Notes: a model not told the origin generated them from the letters alone. Shown: positions 1 to 7,870, numbered from the stretch's first letter. The stretch: DNA of 64,000 bases from Ornithinimicrobium cavernae (GCF_003121625.1 NZ_QDDJ01000002.1:287513-351512), one strand, 5' to 3'. Numbers and translations are program-made.

Positions 1-1403
1 TCGAGCACCGCCCGCGCGTGCACGAGAGCGGACTGGACGACGGCGTCGTCCTCGCCCAGGTCCAGCTCGAGCAGCCCCTGGTCGGGTGCCGGGTCCTCGG
101 CCCGCAGCTCGCGCTTGAGGTAGCGCAGCACCAGGTCGGCCAGGTCGTAGGAGCGCTGGTCCGGACGTACGAGGTAGGCGGCCAGGGCGGTGTCGCTCAC
201 CAGGCCGGACAGTGGCAGTCCGCGGGACTCCAGGGCGTGCAGCGGCCCCTTGGCGTCGTGCAGCACCTTGGGGACGTCGGGGTCGGCCAACCAGGTGGCG
301 AGTGCCGTCTCCGCCGCCTCGTCGAGCTCACCGAGGGTGACGTAGCCGGCGACCTCGGCGGTGGCGAGAGTCACGCTCGTCGCGTCACCGGCGCCTCGGG
401 CCCAGGTGCCCGTGACGTGCACCCCCGTGCGCGTGCCGGCGGGAGCGTGCTCCGCGAGCCATCCGGGCAGCTCCGCCGGGTCGATCCGGGCACCCTCGAC
501 CTCGATGCCCTCCTCGGCCTCGTCCTCCACCGGGTCGAGGTAGTCGAAGAGCCGGTCACGCAGCACCCGGAACTCGAGCCGGTCGAAGACGGTGTGGATC
601 TCCTCGCGGTCCCAGACGCGTCGCTCGAGGTCCGGCAGGTCGAGGGACAGCTCGAGGTCACCGACCAGCTGGTTGAGGCGACGGTTGCGCAGGACCCCGT
701 CGAGGTTGTCCCGCAGCGACTGCCCGGCCTTGCCGGTGATCTGGTCGGCGTTGTCGATGATCCCGGAGAGACCGCCGTACTGCGTGATCCACTTCGCGGC
801 GGTCTTCGGGCCGACCCCGGGGACTCCCGGCAGGTTGTCGGAGGACTCGCCCACGAGGGCCGCGAGGTCGGAGTACAGCTCCGGGCCCACGCCGTACTTC
901 TCCACGACCGCGGCCGGCGTCATTCGGACGAGGTCGGAGACTCCCTTGCGGGGGTAGAGCACCGTGACCTTGTCGCCGACCAGCTGGTAGGCATCGCGGT
1001 CACCGGAGCAGATGAGCACCTCCATGCCCTCCTCGCGGGCACGGGTGGTCAGCGTCGCCAGGATGTCGTCGGCCTCGAAGCCCTCGAGCGCCAGGTAGGG
1101 GATCCGCAACGCGTCCAGGACCTCGCGAATGATCGGGATCTGCCCCTGGAACTCCGACGGCGTCACCGACCTGCCTGCCTTGTACTCGGCGTAGTCAGCG
1201 CTCCGGAAGGTCTGCCGGGACACGTCGAAGGCGACGGCGACGTGCGTGGGGGCCTCGTCGCGCATCACGTTGATGAGCATCGAGGTGAACCCGAAGACCG
1301 CGTTGGTGTGCTGCCCCGTGCTGGTCGAGAAGTTCTCCACCGGGAGCGCGAAGAACGCACGGTAGGCAAGGGAATGTCCGTCCAGCAGCAGCAGTCGACT
1401 CAC
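1..1403 (-). CDS. polA: DNA polymerase I, N-terminal part (cut by window edge)
   Basis: The minus-strand frame read from a GTG at 1403 gives 467 residues without a stop before the window edge. Residues 1 to about 290 match the 5'-3' exonuclease (flap nuclease) domain: an LLLLDGHSLAYRAFFALP start with its metal-binding Asp, EGFEADDILATL and CSGDRDAYQLV acidic clusters, and a helix-hairpin-helix segment around GVPGVGPKTAAKWI. The rest begins the 3'-5' exonuclease-like domain. The polymerase domain lies outside the window. Pol I removes primers and fills gaps during replication and repair. A TAGGGT hexamer 7 nt before the GTG supports this start over the in-frame GTG at 1412. Only 19 bp separate it from the divergent thioesterase gene. 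Confidence 0.93.
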   Translation of the reverse strand, partial: MSRLLLLDGHSLAYRAFFALPVENFSTSTGQHTNAVFGFTSMLINVMRDEAPTHVAVAFDVSRQTFRSADYAEYKAGRSVTPSEFQGQIPIIREVLDALRIPYLALEGFEADDILATLTTRAREEGMEVLICSGDRDAYQLVGDKVTVLYPRKGVSDLVRMTPAAVVEKYGVGPELYSDLAALVGESSDNLPGVPGVGPKTAAKWITQYGGLSGIIDNADQITGKAGQSLRDNLDGVLRNRRLNQLVGDLELSLDLPDLERRVWDREEIHTVFDRLEFRVLRDRLFDYLDPVEDEAEEGIEVEGARIDPAELPGWLAEHAPAGTRTGVHVTGTWARGAGDATSVTLATAEVAGYVTLGELDEAAETALATWLADPDVPKVLHDAKGPLHALESRGLPLSGLVSDTALAAYLVRPDQRSYDLADLVLRYLKRELRAEDPAPDQGLLELDLGEDDAVVQSALVHARAVL

Positions 1404-1410
1404 GCATGAC

Positions 1411-1416
1411 ACCCTA
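1411..1416 (-). promoter_or_regulatory. Putative -10 element of polA (leaderless start)
   Basis: TAGGGT on the minus strand ends 7 nt before the GTG at 1403, the spacing expected if transcription starts at the start codon. No Shine-Dalgarno sequence with better spacing is seen. The site lies in the 19-bp gap to the divergent gene. Confidence 0.5.
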
Positions 1417-1422
1417 GGTCCC

Positions 1423-1836
1423 ATGACTGACACTGATCGACTCCGACCCGATCCGGCGGTCGACACCCTCCTGGACCGGATGGAGATCGAGATCCTCGAG
1501 GCCGCCCCCCAGCGCGTCGTGGGGCGGATGCCCGTGCGGGGCAACACCCAGCCCTACGGGCTGCTGCACGGCGGCGCCTCGGCCGTCCTGGCCGAGACCC
1601 TCGGCTCGGTCGGCTCAGCCCACCACGCGGGCGACGGCCGCATCGCCGTCGGCGTCGACCTCAACATCACCCACCACCGGGCCGTGCGCGAGGGCCACGT
1701 CACCGGCGTCGCCACACCCCTGAGCCTGGGCCGGTCCGTCGCGGCCTACGAGATCGTCATCACCGACGAGGCGGGCCAGCGGGTCGCGACGGCCCGGCTC
1801 ACCTGCCAGGTGCGGGACCGGCCGCCCGGCAGCTGA
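1423..1836 (+). CDS. PaaI-type hotdog-fold thioesterase
   Basis: A 137-residue protein of single hotdog-fold length. The segment PYGLLHGGASAVLAET (about residues 45-60) is the HGG motif on the central helix that defines PaaI/YbgC-like acyl-CoA thioesterases, and IAVGVDLNITHHRAVREG matches the following strand pair. It probably hydrolyses a thioester of coenzyme A in the cytoplasm; the substrate cannot be read from the sequence. The gene is divergent from polA with starts 19 bp apart, so its promoter must lie within the first codons of polA. No clear Shine-Dalgarno precedes the ATG. Confidence 0.85.
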   Translation: MTDTDRLRPDPAVDTLLDRMEIEILEAAPQRVVGRMPVRGNTQPYGLLHGGASAVLAETLGSVGSAHHAGDGRIAVGVDLNITHHRAVREGHVTGVATPLSLGRSVAAYEIVITDEAGQRVATARLTCQVRDRPPGS

Positions 1837-1895
1837 ACCAGGCCCTTCGGCGACCCGCACCGAACCCAGCCGGCCCACTCACCGGTGTGGCGGCA

Positions 1896-1901
1896 TACGC
1901 T
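1896..1901 (+). promoter_or_regulatory. Putative -10 element of the DUF554 gene (leaderless start)
   Basis: TACGCT lies 6 nt before the GTG at 1908. It overlaps a copy of the over-represented 8-mer CGGCATAC (1891-1898). This supports the GTG at 1908 over the earlier in-frame GTG at 1887. Confidence 0.45.
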
Positions 1902-1907
1902 CCGTCC

Positions 1908-2729
1908 GTGGACCTCTTTCCCGGCGCCGGCACCGCCCTCAACATCCTGACCATCCTGGTGGGATCGGTGCTCGGCATGGCCTTCGGGCACCGCCTCTCC
2001 GAGCACACCCGGTCGGTGGTCACCGACTGCCTCGGACTGGTCGTGGTGCTGATGGCCGTCGTGTCCCTCCTCGAGGTCTCCTCCCCCGCGCTGCAGGAGT
2101 ATGTCGGACCCGGCGCCCCCGTGATGATCGTCCTGGGAGCGATGTTGCTCGGTGGGATCATCGGCTCGGTGCTGCGGGTCGAGCAGCGGGTGGAGTCGCT
2201 GGCCGGGGTCATCCAGCGGGCCGTCGCCGGACACACTCCGGCCGCCCTCGCCACGCCTCCGGAGGAGCCCGACGACGCGGTCGACGGTGGGCAGTGGACG
2301 CCCGACCACGTCTCGGCGCGGGAGCGGTTCATCGAGGGCTGGCTCACCGCGTCCCTGTTGTTCTGCGTCGGGCCCCTGACCATTCTCGGCTCACTGAACG
2401 ACGGCCTGGGTCGGGGCATCGACGAGCTCGCGCTGAAGTCCGTCCTGGACGGGTTCGCCGCCCTGGCCTTCGCGTCCTCGTTCGGCGTCGGTGTCGCCTT
2501 CTCGGCGGTGTCGGTCGCGGTCGTGCAGGGCGCGCTGACCCTCGTCGGGGTCCTGTTGGGGTCGCTGGTGCCCGACGCCCACATCGCGGCCCTCACAGTC
2601 GTCGGCGGACTGCTACTGATCGGGATCGCCCTGCGCCTGTTGCGGATCCGCGACGTGCCGGTGGGTGACCTGCTGCCTGCCCTCGCCGTAGCTCCCGTGC
2701 TGACCTGGCTGGTCGGCGCCCTCACCTGA
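1908..2729 (+). CDS. DUF554 family integral membrane protein
   Basis: About 273 residues, read from the GTG at 1908. The protein starts VDLFPGAGTALNILTILVGS and contains several hydrophobic helices rich in Gly and Ala. The segments TALNILTILVGSVLGM and ASLLFCVGPLTILGSLNDGL are typical of DUF554 (YdfK-like) proteins, which are polytopic membrane proteins of unknown function. A hydrophilic loop of about 45 residues after the first four helices holds an acidic stretch (EEPDDAVDGGQWTPD). It lies 71 bp after the thioesterase gene, in the same direction. It could be an uncharacterised transporter; no substrate can be inferred. Confidence 0.82.
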   Translation: MDLFPGAGTALNILTILVGSVLGMAFGHRLSEHTRSVVTDCLGLVVVLMAVVSLLEVSSPALQEYVGPGAPVMIVLGAMLLGGIIGSVLRVEQRVESLAGVIQRAVAGHTPAALATPPEEPDDAVDGGQWTPDHVSARERFIEGWLTASLLFCVGPLTILGSLNDGLGRGIDELALKSVLDGFAALAFASSFGVGVAFSAVSVAVVQGALTLVGVLLGSLVPDAHIAALTVVGGLLLIGIALRLLRIRDVPVGDLLPALAVAPVLTWLVGALT

Positions 2730-2754
2730 GGGTCGTCGGCGTCCTCACCTGAGG
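2720..2754. repeat. Two direct copies of a 12-bp palindromic element
   Basis: CCTCACCTGAGG occurs at 2720-2731, overlapping the DUF554 stop codon, and again at 2743-2754. Each copy is self-complementary (CCTCA-CC-TGAGG). They lie in the convergent gap between the DUF554 gene and pdtaR and may form weak hairpins in either transcript. Confidence 0.5.
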
Positions 2755-2800
2755 GTAGCGCCCCATCTGGGGGACCGCCGGTCCGGCGCCCCTCGCCGGC

Positions 2801-2888
2801 CGAGGGGGCTCGACGCCCGTCAGCGGAGGGGGCAGCGCGGGAGCCGAGGGGGGCTCGACGCCCGTCACCGGTGGGGGCAGCGCGGGAG
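2801..2888. repeat. Two tandem copies of a ~44-bp GC-rich repeat
   Basis: Two near-identical units (2801-2843 and 2844-2888) both contain CTCGACGCCCGTCA followed by a G-rich run and GGCAGCGCGGGAG. They fill the convergent gap just before the pdtaR stop codon. The core CTCGACGCCCGTC also occurs in the tandem array at 48428-48588, suggesting a dispersed intergenic repeat family. Confidence 0.65.
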
Positions 2889-2895
2889 CGAAGGG

Positions 2896-3576
2896 CTACT
2901 TGGCGGGCATCCCGGAGATGACCGCGTCGGCCACCTCACGCATCGACAGGCGACGGTCCATCGCCGCCTTCTGGATCCACCGGAACGACTCCGCCTCGGT
3001 CAGCTTGAGCTGCTGCTGCAGCAGACCCTTGGCCCGGTCCAGCCGCTTGCGCGTCTCGAAGCGCTCGGCCAGGTCGGCCACCTCTGACTCCAGGGCCTGG
3101 CGCTCCTGCCACCGGGACCGTGCGATGTCGATTGCCGGCAGCACGTCGTTGGCGGTGAACGGCTTGACGACGTAGGCCATCACCCCCGCGTCGCGGGCGC
3201 GCTCCACCAGGGCGCGGTCGCTGAAGGCGGTGAGCATGACGACCGGCGCGATCCCGTCACGACCCAGCACCTCGGCAGCGCTGATGCCGTCCATGCCAGG
3301 CATCTTGACGTCCATCACGACCAGGTCCGGCCTGAGCTCGCGTGCCAGCTCGATGGCCTGCTCGCCGTCGGCGGCCTGCCCGACGACGTCGTAGCCGGCC
3401 TCCTCGAGCATCTCCGCGAGGTCGAGGCGGATGAGTGCCTCGTCCTCGGCCACCAGGATGCGGACGGCGGCAGCCGCGGCAGATTCCTGGGTCTCCTGCT
3501 CGTCGTGCTCGGGGGTCGACGGGTCCGGATCCGACTGCTTCGGCGGGCGCGGGACGGGGCGCTCAGACGTTGTCAC
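2896..3576 (-). CDS. pdtaR: ANTAR-domain response regulator, PdtaR type
   Basis: 226 residues. A disordered N-terminal stretch (1-37) rich in Pro, Glu and Ala is followed by a receiver domain (about 38-155) with acidic EDE (residues 44-46), phospho-acceptor Asp89 in [13 protein letters not shown], and a KPF lysine loop. A C-terminal ANTAR RNA-binding domain (about 165-222) reads [20 protein letters not shown]...IQKAAMDRR. This layout is that of mycobacterial PdtaR (Rv1626), which binds paired hairpins in mRNA leaders and acts by antitermination when phosphorylated by a sensor kinase such as PdtaS. No kinase gene is adjacent. The start is GTG with a TAGTCT hexamer 6 nt upstream, suggesting a leaderless message. 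Confidence 0.9.
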   Translation of the reverse strand: MTTSERPVPRPPKQSDPDPSTPEHDEQETQESAAAAAVRILVAEDEALIRLDLAEMLEEAGYDVVGQAADGEQAIELARELRPDLVVMDVKMPGMDGISAAEVLGRDGIAPVVMLTAFSDRALVERARDAGVMAYVVKPFTANDVLPAIDIARSRWQERQALESEVADLAERFETRKRLDRAKGLLQQQLKLTEAESFRWIQKAAMDRRLSMREVADAVISGMPAK

Positions 3577-3582
3577 AAGGGC

Positions 3583-3588
3583 AGACTA
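3583..3588 (-). promoter_or_regulatory. Putative -10 element of pdtaR (leaderless start)
   Basis: TAGTCT on the minus strand lies 6 nt before the GTG at 3576. Confidence 0.5.
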
Positions 3589-3622
3589 ACCCGTCTCCCT
3601 GGGTCGCGGCTGACCGGCCGCA

Positions 3623-3648
3623 CCGCGTCCCGTCACGACGGAACGCGG
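3623..3648 (-). terminator. Hairpin after tRNA-Leu, candidate terminator
   Basis: The arms 3623-3628 (CCGCGT) and 3643-3648 (ACGCGG) enclose one mismatch and a second 4-bp stem (CCGT/ACGG) with a 4-nt loop. The hairpin begins 6 nt past the tRNA 3' end. It lacks a U-tract, as is common for GC-rich actinobacterial terminators. Confidence 0.55.
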
Positions 3649-3654
3649 GCGATC

Positions 3655-3740
3655 TGGTGCCGGGAGCGGGACTCGAACCCGCACGCCCTTTCGAGCAGAG
3701 CATTTTGAGTGCTCCGTGTCTGCCATTCCACCACCCCGGC
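3655..3740 (-). tRNA. tRNA-Leu (anticodon CAA)
   Basis: The 86-nt minus-strand sequence has a 7-bp acceptor stem (5' GCCGGGG with 3' TCCCGGC, one G-U pair), discriminator A, an encoded CCA end, and a T arm with GGTTCGAGTCC. The anticodon stem GAGCA/TGCTC carries the 7-nt loop CTCAAAA, giving anticodon CAA, which reads UUG. A long variable arm is present, as expected for class II tRNA-Leu. UUG is a rare Leu codon at this GC content. Confidence 0.95.
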
Positions 3741-3754
3741 AGGGCGACCGGAAC

Positions 3755-3760
3755 AGCATA
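3755..3760 (-). promoter_or_regulatory. Putative -10 element of tRNA-Leu
   Basis: TATGCT on the minus strand lies 14 nt before the mature 5' end, a plausible spacing for a short 5' trailer. No clear -35 hexamer was seen. Confidence 0.4.
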
Positions 3761-3884
3761 CCGGCCGACCGGGCCCGTACCTGGCCGGTGGCGGACACGG
3801 TGGTCACGTGAAGCGCACGCCGCTCCGGCGGGCGAGGGCTCCTTCGGTGGGCACCCGGATCAGGCACCCGGATCGCCACAACGG

Positions 3885-3982
3885 CTGGCAGTTCGCAGAC
3901 CCGTGTGCGGTGGTCGCCGCATCGGTGCAGGTCAGCGACGTCTGCGCACCGGCACGGGTAGGCAACCTGCGCGAACTGCCAG
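3885..3982. repeat. Nested inverted repeat in a non-coding gap
   Basis: A perfect 12-bp outer inverted repeat, CTGGCAGTTCGC (3885-3896) and GCGAACTGCCAG (3971-3982), encloses a second pair, CCCGTG (3900-3905) and CACGGG (3953-3958). The 391-bp gap 3741-4131 holds no credible gene: its ORFs lack ribosome-binding sites and run through the repeats. The structure could be an untranslated RNA, a protein-binding or recombination site, or decay of an older element. Confidence 0.6.
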
Positions 3983-3996
3983 TGCGTATGGTGCCC

Positions 3997-4079
3997 GGCT
4001 CCGTAGGGTGACGGGCTCCATAGGGGGAGGGCTCCGTACGGTGACGGGCTCCGTAGGGTGATGGGCTCCGGACCGTGCC
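3997..4079. repeat. Five tandem copies of a 16-17-bp repeat
   Basis: Copies of GGCTCCGTAGGGTGAC and variants start at 3997, 4014, 4030, 4047 and 4064. The array lies between the inverted repeat at 3885-3982 and the pyk terminator hairpin. The last copies degenerate towards GGCTCCGGACCGTGCC. Confidence 0.7.
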
Positions 4080-4091
4080 CGGCCCCGGACG

Positions 4092-4118
4092 GTGCCGCCC
4101 GCCTCCGGTCGGCGGCAC
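4092..4118 (-). terminator. Candidate terminator of pyk
   Basis: The 8-bp perfect stem GTGCCGCC (4092-4099) with GGCGGCAC (4111-4118) and an 11-nt loop begins 13 bp past the pyk stop codon. There is no U-tract. Confidence 0.6.
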
Positions 4119-4131
4119 GCCGCGGGGCGAC

Positions 4132-5589
4132 TCAGTCCCGGTTCAGCAGGCGTGCATAGGCGGGGGCCCGACCGTGCACCGCGTCGCCCACGCGGTGCAG
4201 GCGTAGGGCGTTGGTGGACCCCGGCGTCCCGGGCGGCGAGCCGGCCACGATGACGATGAGCTCGCCCTCACTGCAGCGGTTCTGGTCGAGGAGCAGCTCG
4301 TCCACCTGCAGCACCATCTCGTCGGTGTGCTCCACGAAGGGGCTGAGGAACGTCTCCACCCCCCAGGTGAGGGCCAGCTGGGAGCGGGTCGCGGGCTCCG
4401 GCGTGAACGCCAGCACGGGGGTCGTGCTGCGCAGCCGGGCCATCCTGCGGGCCGAGTCACCGGTCTGGGTGAAGGTGACCATGAACCGGATGTCGAGGAG
4501 CTCGGCGATCTCGGCCGCGGCCTTGGTGACGGCGCCACCGGTGGTCCGCGGCTTGGTGCCCAGCGGAACGATCCGCTCCATGCCGTGTTCCTCGGTGTTC
4601 GCGATGATCGTCGCCATCGTCTCCACCGCCTTGATCGGCCAGGCGCCGATGCTCGTCTCGCCGGAGAGCATGATGGCGTCGGCGCCGTCGAGGACGGCGT
4701 TGGCACAGTCGCTGGCCTCGGCTCGGGTGGGTCGCGGGTTGGTGATCATCGACTCCAGGACCTGCGTGGCCACGATGACCGGCTTGGCGTTGCGTCGCGC
4801 GATCTCGATGGCCCGCTTCTGGACGAGCGGGACCTCCTCGAGCGGGAGCTCGACCCCGAGGTCGCCGCGGGCCACCATGATGCCGTCGAAGGCGGCGATG
4901 ATGTCGACGAGGTTCTCGACCGCCTGCGGCTTCTCGATCTTGGCGATCACCGGGAGCCGGACGCCCTCCTCGTTCATGATGCGGTGGACGTCCTCGACGT
5001 CCTTGCCGCTGCGGACGAACGACAGGGCGATGACGTCCACGCGGGTCCGCAGGGCCCAGCGCAGGTCCTCGGCGTCCTTCTCGCTGAGGGCGGGCACCGA
5101 CACGGCCGTGCCGGGCAGGTTGATGCCCTTGTGGTTGGAGACCTCGCCGCCGATGACGACGGTGGTCACCACGTCGGTATCGGTGACCTGGGTGACGGTG
5201 AGCTGGATCTTGCCGTCGTCGATGAGCAGCTCGTCGCCCACCTGCACGTCACCGGCCAGGCCGTCGTAGGTGGTGCCCACGACGTCCTTGTCACCTGGGA
5301 CGTCGCGGGTGGTGATGGTGAAGGTCTCGCCGGCGACCAGCTCCACCGGGCCGTGGGCGAAGGTGCCGGTGCGGATCTTGGGGCCCTGCAGGTCGGCCAG
5401 GACCGCCACCGCGTGCTCCATCTCGTCACCTGCCTGACGCACCAGGTGGTAGCGACGGTCGTGGTCCTCGTGGGTGCCGTGGGACATGTTCATCCGGGCG
5501 ACATCCATCCCGGCGCCGACCAGCGCCCGGATCTCCTCGTAGCTCTCGGTGGCTGGTCCCAGGGTGCAGACGATCTTGGCGCGGCGCAT
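4132..5589 (-). CDS. pyk: Pyruvate kinase
   Basis: 485 residues, the usual length for bacterial pyruvate kinase, which converts phosphoenolpyruvate and ADP to pyruvate and ATP in glycolysis. The N-terminus reads MRRAKIVCTLGPATES. The TIM barrel includes MNMSHGTHEDH, LQGPKIRTG, the active-site signature VIAKIEKPQAVENL with its catalytic Lys, VARGDLGVELP, and ATQVLESMI. The C-terminal regulatory domain follows from about residue 350. The ATG at 5589 is chosen because the protein then starts at the conserved RRAKIVCTLGPA, and TAGGCT lies 7 nt upstream. The gene appears monocistronic, ending at the hairpin at 4092-4118. Confidence 0.96.
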   Translation of the reverse strand: MRRAKIVCTLGPATESYEEIRALVGAGMDVARMNMSHGTHEDHDRRYHLVRQAGDEMEHAVAVLADLQGPKIRTGTFAHGPVELVAGETFTITTRDVPGDKDVVGTTYDGLAGDVQVGDELLIDDGKIQLTVTQVTDTDVVTTVVIGGEVSNHKGINLPGTAVSVPALSEKDAEDLRWALRTRVDVIALSFVRSGKDVEDVHRIMNEEGVRLPVIAKIEKPQAVENLVDIIAAFDGIMVARGDLGVELPLEEVPLVQKRAIEIARRNAKPVIVATQVLESMITNPRPTRAEASDCANAVLDGADAIMLSGETSIGAWPIKAVETMATIIANTEEHGMERIVPLGTKPRTTGGAVTKAAAEIAELLDIRFMVTFTQTGDSARRMARLRSTTPVLAFTPEPATRSQLALTWGVETFLSPFVEHTDEMVLQVDELLLDQNRCSEGELIVIVAGSPPGTPGSTNALRLHRVGDAVHGRAPAYARLLNRD

Positions 5590-5596
5590 GGGCACC

Positions 5597-5602
5597 AGCC
5601 TA
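5597..5602 (-). promoter_or_regulatory. Putative -10 element of pyk (leaderless start)
   Basis: TAGGCT on the minus strand lies 7 nt before the ATG at 5589. The same hexamer stands before trpC, the PH-domain gene and rpe at 6-7 nt. Confidence 0.5.
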
Positions 5603-5687
5603 GGCGTTGACCACGCGTCCGGTGCGCCACCCCTCGCCGTCACGCGAACCGGCGTGTGCGCAGGGCTCCCCGACCACCGGACGCCGG

Positions 5688-5766
5688 TCAGCGCCTGGCG
5701 AGGATGCCACGGGCCAGGCCGCCCAGCGCAGACGTCGTGGCTGGCTCAGCGCCCGGCGAGGATGCC
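5688..5766 (-). repeat. Duplicated 3' end of the DsbA-like gene
   Basis: The 21 bp covering the last codons and stop of the DsbA-like gene (5746-5766) recur with one mismatch at 5688-5708, 58 bp further on. The second copy would also encode GILA-(R)-R-stop. This looks like a small tandem duplication or the relic of a second related gene end. Confidence 0.6.
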
Positions 5767-6486
5767 GGTGAGCGCCGTCGGGTCGCTCATCAGCGCCTGC
5801 ATCTGCTCGTTGCTCAGCTCCTCGCCGTCGATGAAGACACGCGGGCTGCCGGAGACACCCTCCTGGTTGGACCGGGTCTGCATGTCCGTGACGTAGTCGT
5901 TGTGCGTGCCGGCCTCCACGCAGGCCGTGAACGCCTCGATGTCCTCGACACCGGCGTCCTCCGCGAAGCCGGTCAGCTGCTCGTCCGTCCAGCCGTCGCC
6001 CTCGTTCGGGGGCTGGCCGGCGAACACTGTCGCGTGGTAGTCGACGAAAGCCCCCTGCTCGTCCGCGCACATCGCGGCGTTGGCAGCCCGTAGCGAGGAG
6101 TCGTTGCCGAGGTTGCCGTCCAGGAAGGACATCAGGGTGTAGGTCAGCTGGATGTCGCCCGCGAGGGCCGCCTCGGTGAACGCCTCGCCGGACACCTCCT
6201 CCAGGAGCCCGCACCAGGGGCACTGGAAGTCCTCGTAGATGTGCACCGCGGGCACGTCGTCGCCGGCGTCACCCACGCGGATGCCACCGGCGTCCCGGAG
6301 GGCGCTGGGCGAGCTCCCGCTGCCCGTGATCGACGCGTTGTCGCCGGTGCCGACCGGGTCCGGTCGCAGCACGACGTAGACGACGACCGCGACGAGGACG
6401 ACCGCCAGGGCCACGACACCGCCGATGAGGGCGACGGGCGGACCGCTCCGGGGCGGTGGTGGCACAGGGGCGGGCGGACGGGGCAT
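5746..6486 (-). CDS. Membrane-anchored DsbA-like thioredoxin-fold protein
   Basis: 246 residues from the ATG at 6486. A Pro-rich cytoplasmic start is followed by one membrane helix (about residues 17-40, VALIGGVVALAVVLVAVVVY) and an extracytoplasmic domain. This holds the redox motif CPWC in HIYEDFQCPWCGLLEEV and the cis-Pro segment GVSGSPRVFIDGEEL, as in DsbA/thioredoxin_4 (BdbD-like) proteins. It probably forms or shuffles disulfides in exported proteins. Its ATG shares one base with the stop of the upstream MauE/DoxX gene (TGATG), so the two are translationally coupled; MauE-like proteins often supply electrons or disulfides to such oxidoreductases. Confidence 0.9.
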   Translation of the reverse strand: MPRPPAPVPPPPRSGPPVALIGGVVALAVVLVAVVVYVVLRPDPVGTGDNASITGSGSSPSALRDAGGIRVGDAGDDVPAVHIYEDFQCPWCGLLEEVSGEAFTEAALAGDIQLTYTLMSFLDGNLGNDSSLRAANAAMCADEQGAFVDYHATVFAGQPPNEGDGWTDEQLTGFAEDAGVEDIEAFTACVEAGTHNDYVTDMQTRSNQEGVSGSPRVFIDGEELSNEQMQALMSDPTALTGILAGR

Positions 6487-7076
6487 CAGGAGGCGCCTTT
6501 CGGGACGGAGGGTGCGGTATGCCGGGACTCGGGGGCCGCCGACCCGGCGGCGGGGGGTCGTCGGAACAGGACGGTGTCGACGGCCAGCAGCGAGCGTGGC
6601 CGGACGACCAGCCACGCGCCCGCCGCGAACAGGGCGGCGTCGCGCAGGATCTCGGTGAGGTAGGCCGTGTCCGAGGGGTCCACCGGACCCCCCGTGCCGA
6701 AGCAGCCACAGTCGATCGACAGGCCGCGCGCCCAGGCGGAGGCGATGCCCGCGATGAAGACCAGCATCAGGACCGCTCCCACGGCCGCGCTCCAGCGGGT
6801 CAGCAGCCCCACGATCAGCAGCAGCCCCAGGGCGATCTCGACCACAGGGAGCATCAGCCCGATCATCTCGGAGACCCGGTAGTCGAACAGTCGGTAGGCC
6901 ACGACCGACTGGATGGAGCCGGTGGGGTCCCCGACCTTGAGCAGCCCGGCCACGAGGAGCACCCCGCCGAGGGCGAGCCGGCAGACCAGACCCAGCAGAT
7001 CGGCCCAGCGCCCCCTGGTCATGGCAACCCCGTGCTCATGTCGCCCGGCACCGGGCTCCGGGCCCGACCGTGTCAT
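6486..7076 (-). CDS. MauE/DoxX-family membrane protein
   Basis: 196 residues with four hydrophobic helices, among them LLGLVCRLALGGVLLVAGLLKV and MLPVVEIALGLLLIVGLL. The Cys pair in LSIDCGCFGTGGP (after helix 3) is typical of actinobacterial MauE-like proteins and may take part in thiol-disulfide exchange. The ATG at 7076 overlaps the trpA stop as ATGA, so it is coupled to trpA; a second possible start is the ATG at 7022 (MTRGRWADL). Its stop overlaps the start of the DsbA-like gene. The context suggests the two form an extracytoplasmic redox pair sharing the trp transcript. Confidence 0.85.
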   Translation of the reverse strand: MTRSGPEPGAGRHEHGVAMTRGRWADLLGLVCRLALGGVLLVAGLLKVGDPTGSIQSVVAYRLFDYRVSEMIGLMLPVVEIALGLLLIVGLLTRWSAAVGAVLMLVFIAGIASAWARGLSIDCGCFGTGGPVDPSDTAYLTEILRDAALFAAGAWLVVRPRSLLAVDTVLFRRPPAAGSAAPESRHTAPSVPKGAS

Positions 7077-7870
7077 CGCTGGCGGACCCCCTCGGCCAGC
7101 TCGGCCGTGAGTGCCTGCAGCGGCGCCAGGCCCCTGCCGTCCGCGGTCCCCTCCCCCAGGGCGCGCACGAGCGCGGACCCGACGATGACGCCGTCCGCGA
7201 AGGAGGCCACCTCGGCCGCCTGCTCCCGTGTGGACACGCCGAGCCCGACGCAGACCGGCAGGTCGCTCACGGCGCGCGTCCGCTCGACCAGCTCGCGCGC
7301 ACCGGCGCCGACGCTCGTCCGGGCGCCGGTGACGCCCATCGTCGAGGCCGCGTAGATGAAGCCGCGGGTGGCCTCGGCGGTCATCGCCAGGCGCGCGTCC
7401 GTGGAGCTCGGCGCCACCAGGAAGATCGGAGCCACGCCGCGCGCCTCTGCGGCGGCCCGCCACGCAGCTGCCTCGTCGGGGATCAGGTCGGGTGTGATCA
7501 ACCCGGCACCACCGGCCGCGGCGAGATCCCGGGCGAAGGCGTCCGGGCCGTAACGCAGGATCGGGTTCCAGTAGCTCATCACCACGGGCACGGCCCCCGC
7601 GGAGGCCACCGCCTCGACGTTGCCGAGGAGGTCACGCACCCGGAAGCCGCCGGCCAGTGCGCGGTCGGCCGCGTCCTGGATCACCGGACCGTCCATCAAC
7701 GGGTCCGTGTAGGGCACGCCCACCTCGACGATGTCGGCCCCGGAGGCGGCCAGCGCTGCCATGGCCTCCCGGGACGTGGCGTTGTCGGGGAAACCGGCGG
7801 CCAGGTAGGCGACCAGCGCCGCCCGCTGCTCGTCCCGGCAGGTGCGGAACACACGGTCCAGAGCGCTCAC
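7073..7870 (-). CDS. trpA: Tryptophan synthase alpha chain
   Basis: 265 residues. The TIM barrel cleaves indole-3-glycerol phosphate to indole and glyceraldehyde 3-phosphate, passing indole to TrpB. Catalytic Glu and Asp lie in [18 protein letters not shown], and the phosphate-binding loops are in [10 protein letters not shown] and [13 protein letters not shown]...[10 protein letters not shown]. Its GTG start overlaps the trpB stop (GTGA). Confidence 0.96.
   Translation of the reverse strand: MSALDRVFRTCRDEQRAALVAYLAAGFPDNATSREAMAALAASGADIVEVGVPYTDPLMDGPVIQDAADRALAGGFRVRDLLGNVEAVASAGAVPVVMSYWNPILRYGPDAFARDLAAAGGAGLITPDLIPDEAAAWRAAAEARGVAPIFLVAPSSTDARLAMTAEATRGFIYAASTMGVTGARTSVGAGARELVERTRAVSDLPVCVGLGVSTREQAAEVASFADGVIVGSALVRALGEGTADGRGLAPLQALTAELAEGVRQR

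Noticed and set aside
18..1409. 463-codon plus-strand open frame over polA
   Set aside because: It is the antisense shadow of polA, lacks any recognisable domain, and arises from GC-rich codon bias. The opposite strand encodes a clear polymerase I.
3655..3740. Integration site (att) at the tRNA-Leu 3' end
   Set aside because: No direct repeat of the tRNA end and no integrase were found in the window.
3435..4061. 208-codon plus-strand frame across pdtaR start and the tRNA
   Set aside because: It crosses a tRNA gene on the opposite strand and has no homology-like features.
3804..4118. 104-codon minus-strand frame between tRNA-Leu and pyk
   Set aside because: It runs through tandem repeats and the inverted repeat, has no ribosome-binding site and no family resemblance.
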